64,000 bases of DNA from Theropithecus gelada (GCF_003255815.1 NC_037670.1:32536573-32600572), one strand, 5' to 3'. Numbered from the stretch's first letter, positions 33,785 through 45,813 are shown. A program made the numbers and translations. Notes: a model not told the origin generated them from the sequence alone.

Positions 33785-34999
33785 TCAATAAAAGATAAAT
33801 AAATATTGAATAAATAAATGGAATTGAGCTAGGTGACAGTCCCCAGGATATGTCAATGACACATCAAACACGCATTCATTTTTGCTAGTGGAACTCTTTT
33901 TAGATAAACTAGTTGTCACCAATCCTCTGATCATCGTCATCACAATGGATTTAGCACAATCTCAATGTCTTAATGACACACTGTCACAACTCCAGTGCCT
34001 ACAGAAGTGAGACAGCTCAAAAACAAATTCACATTTCTGGATCACACACAAACAGAAAAATAGCTTCACTCAAAGATAACCTCAGAGGAAGGCAAGAACA
34101 ACTATATCTGGGGAAAGAAGCAAAAACAAGGGTATAATTACTACAATAAACTATAATGCTTTCACATCCAAGATACAATGGAACAAAGGGTCAGAAAATG
34201 TGGACTGTAATACTCAGATAGTCAAAACACTATGGTTCATTCTTTTCTCCAATTACTTATTGTTAAGAGCTGCATAGACACTGTGTAATCCTCCAACTTT
34301 TATGTTTTACTTCTTTTGTTTTTTGTTTGGCTATTTGAATTAATGTGTCATATAACTGAATTGTAAGTGACCAAGAACTAGCCAAAGAAGCAAAATTATT
34401 TAGAGATAGTCTCAGAGAACAAATGATGTCACATATGCTTTACTTTATCACATTATAAAATATCTATTTCTCATTAGAAACAGAAATCTGGCAAAATACC
34501 ATTTCTATATTCTGCATAAGAATTTGAAGTATTCTATAACTTAAAATTTTTTTCTATATGCATTACAGTGTCTGAGAAGGGTTATATGGTACTTGATTTA
34601 TTTCATAGAACGTTATATTTAAGAAAAGTTATTCATTTTCCTCAGTAAAAGCCTCTTTTGTGGTAGACTAACATGCACTTGACTGCAGAAATATACTTTT
34701 AATTTATTCTCAAGAGTTTCTCTCAAATACTATAAGATTAATAATATAAGATGAATTAATATAAGATTAATACTATAAGATTAAATACTATAAGATTACT
34801 AATTTTACAGTTGTGGATCCTGACTAGCATCTGTGGGAACTAATAATGTACTGACTTCAGTCTTTGGTCTGTCCTGTTAAAATTTTATATGTAATCTTAA
34901 TAAAAATCAGATGGTCTTAAATGCAAGTGAAGATTTCATTCAACAGACAGATTTGACAAGATGTCATGTAATGTTAATTCTATGTTATTAAGATTCTGA
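33785..34999. other. Unassigned intergenic sequence
   Basis: No gene is seen. 34731-34800 is an AT-rich local tandem of 'ATAAGATTAATA' units. Confidence 0.4.
34731..34800. repeat. Imperfect (TATAAGATTAATAC)n tandem repeat
   Basis: Four to five copies of a 13-17 base unit containing TATAAGATTA. Confidence 0.75.
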
Positions 35000-35185
35000 C
35001 CGAAAATTGTAGGATGTGACAGCTGGAAGGGACCTTAGAGAGCTTCTCATCTAAACTCATTATCTTAAAAGATATCCAGAGAGGCAGAGTGACTTGTCCA
35101 AATTTATGCAGTGAATTGATGGAGGCAAGGCTGAAAGCCAGATCTCTTCACGCTTTTTCTAGTATTCCTCCATTGCTATGCAATT
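35000..35185 (-). mobile_element. MIR3-like SINE, reverse
   Basis: 'GACAGCTGGAAGGGACCTTAGAGAG', 'CAGAGAGGCAGAGTGACTTGTCCAA' and 'GCCAGATCTCTTCACG' correspond to the reverse of MIR3 as I recall it. Confidence 0.65.
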
Positions 35186-35204
35186 GTTCTTTATGAAACT
35201 TCTT

Positions 35205-35293
35205 GAATGGAGATGAGGAATGGATTAGAATTAACTTAGGGCATTGGTGAATGGAGAAGAGGAATGGATTAAAATTAACTTAGGGCATTTGGT
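35205..35293. repeat. 44-bp tandem duplication (two copies)
   Basis: Copy 1 starts at 35205 and copy 2 at 35249. Both read GAATGGAGA(T/A)GAGGAATGG and end ACTTAGGGCATT(T)GGT. Only about three differences, so fairly recent. Confidence 0.9.
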
Positions 35294-35375
35294 ATGAGTT
35301 TGGTTGATGAGATAAAACGAAGACAAGGATGAGGTAAATAAATTATTGGTACCATTGGGATGAAGAGAGTGACTA

Positions 35376-35672
35376 GGCCCAAGCATGGTGGCTCATGCCT
35401 GTAATCCCAACACTTCGGGAGGGTGAGGCAGGAGGATCACTTGAGTCCAGGGATTCAAAACCAGCCTGGGCAGCATAGTGAAACCCCTGTATCTACAAAA
35501 TAATTTAAAATAGTCAAGTGTGGTGGTGTGAGCCTGTAGTCCTAGCTATTCAGAAAACCAAGGTAGGAGGATTGCTTGAGTCCAGGAGTTCAAGGTTACA
35601 AACTGTGATCACACCGCTGCACTCCAACCTGGGCTACAGAGGAAGACCCTGCCTCTGAAAAAAAAAAAAAAG
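35376..35672 (+). mobile_element. AluJ-like SINE
   Basis: 'GGCCCAAGCATGGTGGCTCATG' start, two arms, and a poly(A) tail at 35659-35672. High divergence suggests an old AluJ. Confidence 0.92.
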
Positions 35673-36033
35673 AATGGTTATTTTATTTTTTATTTCACAT
35701 TAATGTTTCTAAACAAGTGATTAAGAAGTTTAGCATAGCCATATGATCAAATATAAAGGACATATAAATTATTCAATGTTACAACTACCAAATGCTGAGC
35801 TCTTGGGAGATGAAGACAAGTTCCATCCTTAATGGGAATAAGTATAATCCAACCTTTAAAGGAATGGAATGTGAAAATTAACACATAATTATAAATCAAC
35901 AACATAATCATAAACATAAAAAACTGTGCTTGTTTTCGCTTATAATTTTATATCAATCCTAGATTGACGTTATCATGAGAAGTGTCTTAGTCTGCATGAA
36001 GATTCCTAACCTAATCAGTAATAATAGCTGTTG
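35673..36033. other. Unassigned intergenic sequence
   Basis: No gene or named repeat seen. Confidence 0.4.
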
Positions 36034-36225
36034 TTATTTATCATTCAATATGTGGCAGGCAATCTGGTACCATATACAACATCACGTTTATTTTAATTTT
36101 TAAAATGAAAAAGCCATGACATAGAAAACTTATTGAACCTGTTCAAAGTTACAGTTTGAGATTGAAATATTGGCTTAGAATCCTGGCATTCTCACTCTAG
36201 AATTCTTATATTTAATTGCATCCTC
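36034..36225 (-). mobile_element. MIR SINE, reverse (probable)
   Basis: The order 'TGTGGCAGGCAATCTGGTACC', 'AAACTTATTGAACCTGTTCAAAGTTACAG' and 'CTTAGAATCCTGGCATTCTCACTC' follows the antisense MIR consensus, with heavy divergence. Confidence 0.55.
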
Positions 36226-36913
36226 ATACCAAATGTTGATATTCCACCCTCTGGTGGTGAGGAGGTGCCACTGCAGCTGCAATCATTCCAGGAGAATGAT
36301 TTCAAGTCCAGGAGAGACGAGGAAATTGTTCAACCCTTAGTAGCAAGAGTATCCAGTTATTATATGCAATTAGGTAACCAGTTCTATCTCTTTCTCAAGA
36401 ATACCAGCAGATAAACTACATAATCATACATTTTCAAATGCTTACAAAGCTAATACTTAGCTTTAAGTAGGCTGCATGTAAACAATTCCTACGTCATCCC
36501 ATAGTAATAAACCAGGTAACTCCCTCTATAAATCCAGCAACAACCAAAATCTGTGTTTACTCATTGAATCAAAATTATATACTGAAAAACTTATTAATTT
36601 GGCACTCACTTAAATAAAATGTGTGAATGCCTCATTCCAAAGAGAAAATAACTCATGGAGTGACCTTATTCACAAATGACAGACTTAACATCACCATATG
36701 AAATTTGAAGGGACTGCCCAAGTACTCACTAACTGACTGCATATTGTGAAATTAATAAGAAGGCTGCTGGCTGGAGACAGTTCTGTAAATTCCAGCCTAT
36801 AGGATGTCCTGCCTATGCCTACACAATTTGGCAAGAGGATTCTGTGTTGGCATTGAAAACATTGAAAACTGCTTCCCATTTTCATGGTAATGAAATGGCT
36901 GGGCCACCTACAC
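36226..36913. other. Unassigned intergenic sequence
   Basis: No gene seen. Confidence 0.4.
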
Positions 36914-37221
36914 GGCTGGGCACAGTGGCTCATGCCTGTAATCCCAGAACATTTGGAGGCCAAGGCAGGTGGATCACCTGAGGTCAGGAGTTCAAGATGA
37001 GCCTGGCCAGCATGGTGAAACCCCGTCTCTACTAAAAATACAAAAATTAGCCAGGCATGGTGGCGCACACCTGTAATCCCAGCTATTTGGGAGGCTGAGG
37101 CAGGAGAATGGCTTGAACCCGGAAGGTGGAGTTTGCAGTGAGCCAAGATCAACGCCACTGTACTCCAGCCTGGATGACAGAGCAAGACTCTGTCTCAAAC
37201 AATAATAAATAAATAAATAAC
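36914..37221 (+). mobile_element. AluS-like SINE
   Basis: 'GGCTGGGCACAGTGGCTCATGCC' start. Tail degenerated to (AATA)n. Confidence 0.94.
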
Positions 37222-37914
37222 CTACAAATAAACATGATTTTGAAATAATTGAATAAGTTTGTGCCGTGCTAATAAGTAGCTTTCTTAATGATTTTGTTCT
37301 TATTAAACAAAGGGGTAGCCAAAAGATAGACATAGTTTTTAATTTTTTTTCCTTTGAGTTCAATACTCTTGCCAATTCTTAGAAATCTTGGATATGCCAA
37401 AATTTCAAAACTATATTTCTTCAGACATTTAGTTATAATTTGAATCAATTTTTATTTAGCACCTTCTATTTATGAATTTTTGAAGATAGATACATTTATG
37501 GAGATCTCGTGATATGGCAACAAGACACCAGGCACAGTGTTGTGGGTATGGAAGTGAGGAAGATACACATGCTTCTCCTCTTCATGGAATTCACAATTAG
37601 TGGCAAAGGTACAAAACAGAAATAAATAAAATCATCATAAGTTAAGATGAGTTTTAAAAAGGAAAAAAATATTAGACCCTGATAATGGAATTTTTTCATA
37701 TAGGATGATAGAGAGACATTCAAAGAAGTAACTCTTAAGACACAAAAGATGAGAACTATAGACAGAATGGGAGAAAGCAATGGAGGGGTGAAACAGACAG
37801 GCAGCTGCGTGTGCAAAGTACAGAGGCAAGGAAAGGTTTAGTGTGCCAAGGAGCTGCATAAGGCCTGTGAGGATGAAGCATGTTGGGCAGAGCCACATGA
37901 CAAGAGTTACTCTT
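37222..37914. other. Unassigned intergenic sequence
   Basis: No gene is seen. 37440-37900 has the look of an ancient mammalian interspersed repeat but I cannot name it. Confidence 0.35.
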
Positions 37915-37925
37915 AGAAAAATAGG

Positions 37926-38238
37926 GTCGGGTGTGGTGGCTCACGCCTGTAATCCCAGCACTTTGGGAGGCCAAGATGGGAAGACCACCTGAGGTCAGGA
38001 GTTCGAGACCAGCCTGGCCAACATGTTGAAACCCTGTCTCTATTAAAAATACAAAAATTAGCTGGGCGTGGTGGTTGGCACCTCTAATCGCAGCTACTCG
38101 GGAGACTGAGGCAGGAGAATTGCTTGAACCAGGGAGGCAGAGGTTGCAGTGACCCGAGACCATGCCATTGCACTACAGTCTAGGCAACAAGAGCAAAACT
38201 CCGTCAAAAAATAAAAAATAAAAGAAGAAGAAGAAGAA
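37926..38238 (+). mobile_element. AluS-like SINE
   Basis: Full Alu with an A-rich/(GAA)n tail, flanked by an 11-bp duplication AGAAAAATAGG at 37915-37925 and 38239-38249. Confidence 0.95.
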
Positions 38239-38249
38239 AGAAAAATAGG

Positions 38250-39653
38250 CTAATGGCTACGTCTTATAAGATGTTGTAGGGAGGGCTAAAGGAAAAAGAT
38301 CTTATTCTAAGGACAATGAGAATCCATTTGGTATCTTTAAGCAAGAAAGTCACAAGCTATAATGAAGCCTCCGTGCAATAATGAAGCCTCTGTGCAATAA
38401 TAAATACAAATATGTGTAAGAATTAAATGGGTGGCTGTAGGGTTCATGTGGAGGGCACAGTGAGGTATTTAAACATACAAGTGTGGTTATTCAAAATTAT
38501 GAATGACTTGCATGTGTTACAAAGGTATTGTATACAAGATGAGTATGCAGCCTATAAAGCTGAAAGTATTCAGATGTGCCCCTTTATATTTATAATATCC
38601 TCAGTCTTTCACATATCAAGGAAGTGTTTGCATAAGAATTACTGAGAATTGCTGAATGTTCTTGGGCTTCTTCAGACCTTGGAAAGGGAGTCTAGATAAT
38701 GCACTAAGACTATACTTCTATTTTATTGTCATTAGCTGAGCCAAGTATATTATAGAATATGTTACAGAAATTGTGCTGGTCCGTTCTGTGCCATGAGTAT
38801 GAAACTATGCTAAGAACGATGTCCTAATGCAATAAACAAAGGAGCTGCTCATCTGTCTGCAGTCAATAAAAAAAACACAGAATAGAGAAAGATGAAAAAC
38901 ACATCTGAAGAAGGTTTGTTATAAAGGAAAGTAATCAACCTTTGAGAAGCACAAACACAAGTAAACAAACCACTTTGTCAAGTATAGAAAAAAGGAATTA
39001 AATCTATTAGTAATTCAGAAAAGGAAGTAATAACTCCTAAATGGGAAGATGGGGAAAGACTTCAGGAAAAGGAAGCATTTAAACTTGGCTTTCAAGGAGA
39101 TGAGGGAAATGAAATGTTAGGCAAAAGACAGGTGTTCCTTGGGCAATGGCCACGTTCAGTACTTCGCATGAACAGTGAGAAGGAATCTGATCACAAAGTC
39201 CTCTCACATCCTGGTCCACTGGAGAGAACAGTATCTGAGTGGAATGAGATGGGGCTCAACTGGATCCAATTCTAACTTTAAATGTCTTGAACATCAAATT
39301 ACTACATTCTGTTACATGGGCAGCTCTCAAAACCAGTGCTAAATGTTAATCAGTATTCAATTGGCCACTGCTTTATGCATTTCTTGTTGTCCACTTACCA
39401 ATGTGCAGAGTCATGGTGGCAAAAAAAAAAAAAAATGTTAGCTTGGGTGAACAGGTTTAGACTCTTATTTGACCAACCCCACCTTGAATGAGTCATCTTT
39501 AGAGCTAACATAAAAGCCATTTTGAAGATTCAGAATGGACTTACATCTTTGTTAATAAGACATCATCTTCATATATAACCAAAGTGCTAATGAGATGTTA
39601 TCCTTCAAATTAGTTTAAGCAAGGAGTTGCAAAGAAGTCTTGAGAAGAAGCCA
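38250..39653. other. Upstream flank of KRTAP27-1
   Basis: No gene is seen. A 20-bp tandem duplication (GAAGCCTC(C/T)GTGCAATAAT) lies at about 38364-38402, and an A15 run at 39421-39435. Confidence 0.4.
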
Positions 39654-39663
39654 ACACCCAGGT
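39654..39663 (+). promoter_or_regulatory. ACACCCAGGT box upstream of KRTAP27-1 TATA
   Basis: Identical 10-mer to 10095-10104 upstream of KRTAP13-2, although the surrounding bases differ. The TATA box follows 7 bases later. Confidence 0.45.
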
Positions 39664-39670
39664 TTCTGAG

Positions 39671-39677
39671 TATATAA
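39671..39677 (+). promoter_or_regulatory. TATA box of KRTAP27-1
   Basis: TATATAA lies 86 bases before the ATG, the same spacing as in KRTAP13-2 (85). Confidence 0.8.
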
Positions 39678-39756
39678 TCGCTCCAGCAAAGAATTTAATT
39701 TTCAAACTCAGCATGTTGAGTCCTTATGACCATCTTTAATTAAGGATTTTAGCAAT

Positions 39757-40377
39757 ATGCCTCATAGCCACTGCCATTCACTCAGGAGCTTCCACAGTGC
39801 CCCACCACTCTCTGCCATCACACATGGCACTAATCCTATAAGCTTTGAAGATGGATTGTGTTTGCCCAGCAGCTTCCATAGCAGAACCTGGCTCCTGGAC
39901 AACTTTCAAGAAACCTGCAATGAAACCACCAGCTGCCAAATGACCATTTGTGAACAGGACTTATTCACAGACGATAGGTGTGTGCAAAGTACCTGCCTCC
40001 CCGGAGTTGTCCAAACAACTTACTCCAATTCCAGGCCCTGCGAAAGGACAGCGTGCCAATCAGAAAGTTCTTCAGCAGGGCTGGCTTGTGTTTCTCAGCC
40101 TTGCCAATCAGAAAGCACTCAGCAGATGGGTTTCATAGACCAGAGCTGCCATCCTGCAAGCCTCAAGGGAAACAATTGCCCACCCAAGACTTCTGAGTCT
40201 AAAAATTGCCAAACTCTGGAATGTGCCTCTAGCCAATGTCAGTCTGAGAACCCTGAATCCAGTTCCTGTAGACCTCTGGTCAATGTAACACCTGAGCCAC
40301 AACTCCTGGAATCTTCTTCCAGCACTTATGAACCAACTTGCTGTGTTACTGGTGGTTTTCAATTGCCTAGTAAGTGA
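39757..40377 (+). CDS. KRTAP27-1: Keratin-associated protein 27-1
   Basis: A 206-residue single-exon high-sulfur KAP, expected to act in the hair shaft matrix. It begins MPHSHCHSLRSFHSAPPLSA, carries the 'DNFQETCNETTSCQ' block (the KRTAP24/26/27-type QETC motif), 'SNSRPCERTACQSESSS' and 'SQPCQSESTQ' repeats, and ends 'YEPTCCVTGGFQLPSK'. There are about 19 cysteines (9%). The length is within one residue of human KRTAP27-1 as I recall it (207). The start is supported by a TATA box at the family-typical distance. No disabling change is seen. In the overall cluster it lies about 11 kb beyond KRTAP23-1, on the same strand. Confidence 0.94.
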   Translation: MPHSHCHSLRSFHSAPPLSAITHGTNPISFEDGLCLPSSFHSRTWLLDNFQETCNETTSCQMTICEQDLFTDDRCVQSTCLPGVVQTTYSNSRPCERTACQSESSSAGLACVSQPCQSESTQQMGFIDQSCHPASLKGNNCPPKTSESKNCQTLECASSQCQSENPESSSCRPLVNVTPEPQLLESSSSTYEPTCCVTGGFQLPSK

Positions 40378-41480
40378 AGATCTGTAGGGGAGATAGCATA
40401 TATTCTCATTTGGATAAATTTATTTTTGAGATACTTAAATATTTTGTATTTCTTTAAATACAAAATGTTGTATGTGTGTTTGTTAGTAAATGAACATGTC
40501 TTATTTTACTACTGTCTCCAAAGATAAGATTTTTTTTCTTGCTGTTCTTTTGGGTATGCCTAGTGGTAATCTGGGGTTGGAAAGCATGCTAACTATTTTA
40601 GAGCAGTAGGATATGATTTGTTATTAAGCAATAAGATTTGTAGCCAGGAAATAACATGAATACTTAAAGGTAACTTCACACTTTGACTGTGAGTTGCTTT
40701 CTTTGGAAATACTTAGCATTGGATCTGGCTTATTAAGTAATGTGCTACTAGTCTCAGAAATTCATAAAATATTAGAATTAAAACAAACGCAAAAGCCTAC
40801 CTAGTCCTATGAAGTATGATAGGTTCAACTCTATCAGAGGTTGACCAAGTAGTTAATAACATCAGAACCACAACTAAAATCCAGATGTATTCACTGGCCA
40901 TCTGTTATTTTAGCCATTGAATCATGACATTCTTAAATTAACTATAGGATTAAGTCTATTGCTTGAATAGTGCAAGGTAATTTTGAATTTCACCTCCATG
41001 GACTTTATAACAACATAGCAACTAGAAAGCTTTATATAGAATGAACTGAAGTTTAGCATCTTCATTTTGTTCCCGCTGGGTTTTTTTTCCCCCCCCTGAT
41101 TTCATTATTTCTTAAGTATTTTTTGAGTTTGGAAAATATTCTTTGTGTTAAATAAATTTGCTTTGTTTGGAAGCAAAATTTGGACTTGTCACACCATTAT
41201 TTTTATTCAATCCTTTTGTGGGTGTTATGTTACAGGGTTTTTGTTTCTTTGTTTGTTACCTAATGAAAAGAGTATAAATATTTAGGAGAAAAGAGAACAT
41301 ATCCTCTTGTTATAATTTTTATAGTGTGAACCAGAAAGGGGTAATTCATGGCGGTGGTCAACAGAAGATGGAAAATATACTCGTATGAATATCATAAGAC
41401 CATAGTCAGATGTGTGAAATTGATTAATTTTAGTTAGGTAGCTTAGCTATTCTGAAACTTTTGGTGTGCTCTTAAATTGA
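40378..41480. other. 3' flank of KRTAP27-1
   Basis: Contains the likely 3' UTR. 40762-40935 may be a very degraded reverse MIR. Nothing coding. Confidence 0.4.
41151..41156 (+). promoter_or_regulatory. Candidate polyA signal of KRTAP27-1
   Basis: First AATAAA that I see downstream, 774 bases past the stop. The distance is long for a KRTAP gene, so a non-canonical nearer signal is possible. Confidence 0.3.
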
Positions 41481-41481
41481 T

Positions 41482-41780
41482 CTTTTTTTTTTTTTTTTTT
41501 GAGATGGAGTCTCGTTCTCTTGCCCAGGCTGGAGTGCAGTGGCATGATCTCGGCTCACTGCAAGCTCCGCTTCCCGGATTCACACCATTCTCCTGCCTCA
41601 GCCTCCCGAGTAGCTGGGACTACAGGCGCTCGCCACCACGCCCAGCTAATTTTTTGTATTTTTAGTAGAAATGGGTTTCACCATGTTAGCCAGGATGGTC
41701 TCGATCTCCTGACCTCGAGATCTGTCCTCCTCAGCCTCCCAAAGTGCTGGGATTACAGGCATAAGCCACCGCGCCCAGCC
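41482..41780 (-). mobile_element. AluY/S-like SINE, reverse
   Basis: Poly(T) then 'GAGATGGAGTCTCGTTCTCTTG', body with 'CTCACTGCAAGCTCCGC' and 'GGTCTCGATCTCCTGACCTCG' (AluY-like words), ending 'CCACCGCGCCCAGCC'. Confidence 0.95.
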
Positions 41781-41802
41781 TTGGATCTTTCATTTTTTCA
41801 GG

Positions 41803-42015
41803 GCAAAGTAAGGTAGCAGTTGAGAGCATGAACTCTGAAGATGGATTTCCTTGAGTTGGAATCTTAGCTTTGCTTAGCGACAACTTTTTAAATTCCAACT
41901 GTGTGACTATGTGCAAGTTATTTAACCACCTCAGTTTCTTCAACTTCAAAAGTGAAGGATAATGATAGAGCTACTGTGAGCCTTAATAAGTTAATAAATT
42001 GAAAGTGTAAGGCTT
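41803..42015 (+). mobile_element. MIR SINE
   Basis: 'GTAGCAGTTGAGAGCATGAACTCTG', 'TGTGTGACTATGTGCAAGTTATTTAACC' and 'CTGTGAGCCTTAATAAGTTAATA' follow the MIR consensus. Confidence 0.75.
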
Positions 42016-42304
42016 AAAAAATTACCATGTATTTAGCAGATTTAGCAACTCAGCTACCTCAGAGACTCAATATGGAGGAGGTAGTGGGGATTTGTAAATA
42101 AACCCAGAAATCCATGACAGATTAGGAAAGCTACTCATCCAACAAAAGAAAGATTAGCTGTTTTGTATTTTGGAAGATGCAGGCAGCATTATCTACTAAA
42201 GGAGAGAATTAAGAAACTCAAACCCTATCTAGTTGAAGTGAATTGGCAAGTATCTCTGAATCTATGGCAAATCTAATGCTATTGACAATTTACCAGTTAG
42301 TTCT

Positions 42305-42819
42305 GTGGGTGGGTACCATGGCAATTCTATGTATCAACATGATTGAGCCAACAGCTGCCCAGATTAAGCATTATTTCTGAGTGTGTCTGAGAGTTTTCAG
42401 GGGAGATAAACATTTAAATAAGTGTGCTCAGTAGATGGCCCTCTCCAATGTGGATGGGAATCATTCAGTCCATCAAGGGTCTAAATAAAACAAAAGGTCA
42501 GGGAAGGAGAAATGTGCCCCTTTATGTTTCCTACAAACCTACTTGAGCAGGGACATTGGGTTTCTCTGGCACTTGGACTGGATTTATACCATTGGCTCCC
42601 CTGGTTCTCAGATCTTCACATTTGGACTGGAATTATATCACTGGTTTCCTTGCGTTTCCAGGTTGCAGGTGACAGATCATGAGATTTCTTAGCCTCCATA
42701 ATTGTGTGAGCCAATCCTTCATGATAAATCACTCAGTCTCTTCATACACACACACACACATACATGCGTATATATACACACACATATATACGGTGAGAGA
42801 AATATATATATTATATAGC

Positions 42820-42888
<69 letters not shown>

Positions 42889-42932
42889 TTTATTGGTTCT
42901 GTTTCTCTATGTAGCCCTGAATAATACAGTGG
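42305..42932 (+). mobile_element. MLT2-type (ERVL) LTR with microsatellite
   Basis: Same order as the LTR at 59637: a 5' part with 'TATGTATCAACATGATTGAGCC', repeated 'TTTGGACTGGAATTATATCA' units, 'CTTAGCCTCCATAATTGTGTGAGCC', and a 3' part 'TTATTGGTTCTGTTTCTCTA...CCCTGAATAATACAG'. I recall this pattern from MLT2 LTRs. The 3' part is expanded by CA and CTAT repeats. Confidence 0.7.
42744..42889. repeat. (CA)n, (TA)n and (CTAT)n microsatellites
   Basis: CA run at 42744-42760 and a long pure (CTAT)17 at 42821-42889. The latter is likely highly polymorphic. Confidence 0.96.
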
Positions 42933-43759
42933 GCTAGACACAGGTCATCTCAAAGAGGAAGATTTAAGCCCAAAATCGATAAACCACCACTTACACAGGT
43001 GCCCTGTAGAGGGATAGAATTGAGGGAAGTCTGAGAGAGGCTAACACTATTCAATACCATCAATAGTACTCAGTATTGAGTATTGAGCCTTTGGCAGCCT
43101 CAGTAGCAGAACATCCCTGAAGCAAACAACATTGATGTAAAGCTTCCGTCCACAGCACTGATGGCAGTAACACAGCACTGGCAACAGTAAAGACAGAATT
43201 TATCTCGTGGCAGCTTCTCAGGATTCTAGTCACAGCCAATCATGTGAACATAAATCAAGTTCATTCACAATGAGGATTTTTACTAATGCAATGCCAACTG
43301 GGTTGCCCAGAAAAAGTTCAATTCATTTGGGCCACTGTTTCTAAAGACAAGAAGGAAAACCTACCCATTCCATATGCCTTCTAAGTATATATTACTTTAC
43401 TGGGTGTAGCTTGCTGAGAAAATAGGACTTTGGTGAAAACTGGCTATGCGTGGTATGTGTTGTGGGGCAGAGGTGTGCCAGGAGAGAGCGACGTGATGTT
43501 AAGTTTCACTTTCCCATCTATTCTGCTCATCATTCTAGACATTAGCTTTCCAGACTGAGCTTGACCACTCCTCGAAGGAGAAGCTAGCTGAAGAAGGGGC
43601 CAGTATTTAATCCAACTCAATATGGAGCACATTAGAGCTCCTAATAGAGAGAAATTATGTGGACTCAGGTACAAAAGACTTTTGATATTGGAATATAGGA
43701 TGCCATAATTGTATAAGGAGACCTTGGTAGGAAATTTAGTGTAAGGAAAAGGACATGAG
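42933..43759. other. Unassigned intergenic sequence
   Basis: No gene seen. Confidence 0.4.
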
Positions 43760-44290
43760 TCTTATAGTATGACTAGACCTTACTCAATTCCAAATTCTGT
43801 CCATTAAAAGCTATGTGCTCTGGGATGAATTAACATTCCTTTTTTTTTTTAAATCAGAGTCTCACTTTGCTGTCCAGACTGGGTGCAGTAGTGCAATGTT
43901 GGCTCACAGCAACCTCTGCCTCCCGGGTTCAAGCAATTCTCATGCCTCAGCCTCCCAAGTAGCTGGGGTTACAGATGCATGCCACCACACCCAGCTAATT
44001 TTTGTACTTTTTGTAGAGACGGGGTTTCATCATGCTGGGCAGGCTGTTCTTGAACTCCTGACATCAAGTGATCCACCTGCCTCAGCCTTCCAAAGTGCTG
44101 GGATTACAGGTGTGAGCCACTGCACCAGGCCCAAATTAACATTTCTGAGACTTGGTTCCATTATTGTAAAATGGAGATAATAATATTGAAGTCATTGGGT
44201 GATTATGACAACTAAATGGCATGATTCCAGTTAAATGTTTAGTGGAGTGTTTGGCACATAATAAGAGCACAGTATATGCTAGGTATCATT
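43760..44290 (+). mobile_element. MIR SINE split by an Alu
   Basis: The left part, 43760-43837, and the right part, 44144-44290 ('GACTTGGTTCCATTATTGTAAAATGGAG', 'GTGTTTGGCACATAATAAGAGCACAGTA'), together make one MIR. Confidence 0.7.
43838..44133 (-). mobile_element. Alu SINE, reverse, inside a MIR
   Basis: Poly(T), then a full Alu ending 'GTGAGCCACTGCACCAGGCCC'. Exact 10-bp target duplication AATTAACATT at 43828-43837 and 44134-44143. Confidence 0.95.
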
Positions 44291-44691
44291 TGATACTTCA
44301 TCTGATATTTTTCTCTTGGGCCTCAATATCAGTTTGCTTTTATGACTGTCTGTAATGCACTTGAATTCAGGGCAGAGACCAAGAAAATCATTTCATTCCA
44401 TGTGTAAAGGACGTAAGCAGTATGGGACATAACCAGGATATTCCATGCAGGACTCACTTTCAAGCAATGTCAAAACATACGGGTGGGTGTATGCTTGCTA
44501 CAGAGCATTCTTATAGACCAAGGGACTTCTTCCTGCTTAAAAGGAACGGTAGGATTTGTGCATTGTATCCTAAACACTTCAAGACATTGGTAGTTTAACT
44601 ACAAGTTTTTCTCTTAGAAGTCAAGCATAATGACTATCAAGAATTTCTTCTTGCCTGTACAGTACTGGGTCAAGAGCCATAAAATAGCTCT
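44291..44691. other. Unassigned intergenic sequence
   Basis: No gene seen. Confidence 0.4.
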
Positions 44692-44741
44692 TATTAATTG
44701 GGTGCTTATTATTTATGTAACACTTTGTACATATTTTATCA

Positions 44742-45021
44742 TTTTATTTTATTTTATTTTTTTTTTTTTTTGAGACGGAGTCTCGCGCTGTCGCCCAGGC
44801 TGGCGCGATCTCGCTCACTGCAAGCTCCGCCTCCCGGGTTCACGCCATTCTCCTGCCTCAGCCTCCTGAGTAGCTGGGACTACAGGCGCCCACCACCGCG
44901 CCCGGCTAATTTTTTGTATTTTTAGTAGAGACGGGGTTTCACTGTGGTCTCGATCTCCTGACCTTGTGATCCGCCCGCCTCGGCCTCCCAAAGTGCTGGG
45001 ATTACAGGCGTGAGCCACCGC
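44742..45021 (-). mobile_element. AluY, reverse, with internal deletions
   Basis: CpG-rich, young-looking AluY ('GAGACGGAGTCTCGCGCTGTCG', 'GACGGGGTTTCAC'). It lacks about 9 bases after 'CCCAGGCTGG', about 14 bases before 'TGGTCTCGATCTCC', and its outermost 5' bases. Confidence 0.94.
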
Positions 45022-45110
45022 TTTAAACTCAGATAACCCGGTGGTATAAATAAGATTAGTAAATCCCCCTTTTTCCAGTGAGGACAAAGGCACAAATTTG
45101 TTTTAGGGAA

Positions 45111-45220
45111 GACAAGACTTTGCTCTGTGTTAGATGGGAATTACACGTATCTTTCTTTAAGCCACGATATCCTTCCCTAGTTCTACTTTCTCTTTCTACT
45201 TTCAAGAATCTTACTTACTC
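45111..45220. repeat. 110-bp direct repeat, copy A
   Basis: Matches 45814-45922 at about 78% by eye (both contain 'ATATCCTTCCCTAGTT' and 'TTTCTACTT'). It sits between two halves of a MIR. Confidence 0.85.
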
Positions 45221-45325
45221 CCTACTCTGTAATTTAAGTAACTTTTCCAATACAGGAAGTAAATGGTGGAACAAGGATTTTAACCCATGAATCTTTAAAA
45301 CTTGAGTATAACCCTTTACTACCTT

Positions 45326-45813
45326 AATTATGCTTGACTTATATTATACTTGTAGTCATTAGGGTAGCTTCAAATGTGGAAGAAATATCTGTGCTATGTG
45401 GAGAACCGATACAAATAATTTGATTAAAAATGATTGATCTGGTTATACCGTATTGCTGTGAGGCTGCAGAGGAAACACCCAGAGAACTGAATATTGTTCG
45501 TTTGGATGGCTCGTTTGTAACTCAAAAATAAATGCAGTAAAGGAAATGAACATATTTTCATTAGAGTTTGTAAAATACTATGCACTTGAAATATCTTGGA
45601 AAAGAACAAATACTAACTACAAGTCGTGTGTCATCAATAGAGTCTAGATGCTAGGAAAGGGATTTAGACGGCATGGAGTCAGACTCCTCTACAATATAAC
45701 TATTGTCGTAATGTTAGTCCTTTCATTTTCCATATCCTTTAGTCCTCATTTTTTTTAGTTCAATAATATTTCTTTTGAAAATTTTGAGGTCATTGTAGAC
45801 ACTAATGGGACAG
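45326..45813. other. Unassigned intergenic sequence
   Basis: No gene seen. Confidence 0.4.

Larger units (their letters stand above)
44692..45325 (-). mobile_element. MIR SINE, reverse, split by an Alu and by a 110-bp unit
   Basis: Pieces in order: 'GGGTGCTTATTATTTATGTAACACTTTG' (44700-44727); after the Alu, 'CTCAGATAACCCGGTGGTATAAATAAGA' and 'TCCAGTGAGGACAAAGGCACA'; and after the unit at 45111-45220, 'AATTTAAGTAACTTTTCCAATACAGG'. They follow the antisense MIR consensus. Confidence 0.65.

Noticed and set aside
42679..42924. 81-codon frame with YLSI repeats
   Set aside because: Translation of the (CTAT)n microsatellite inside an LTR.
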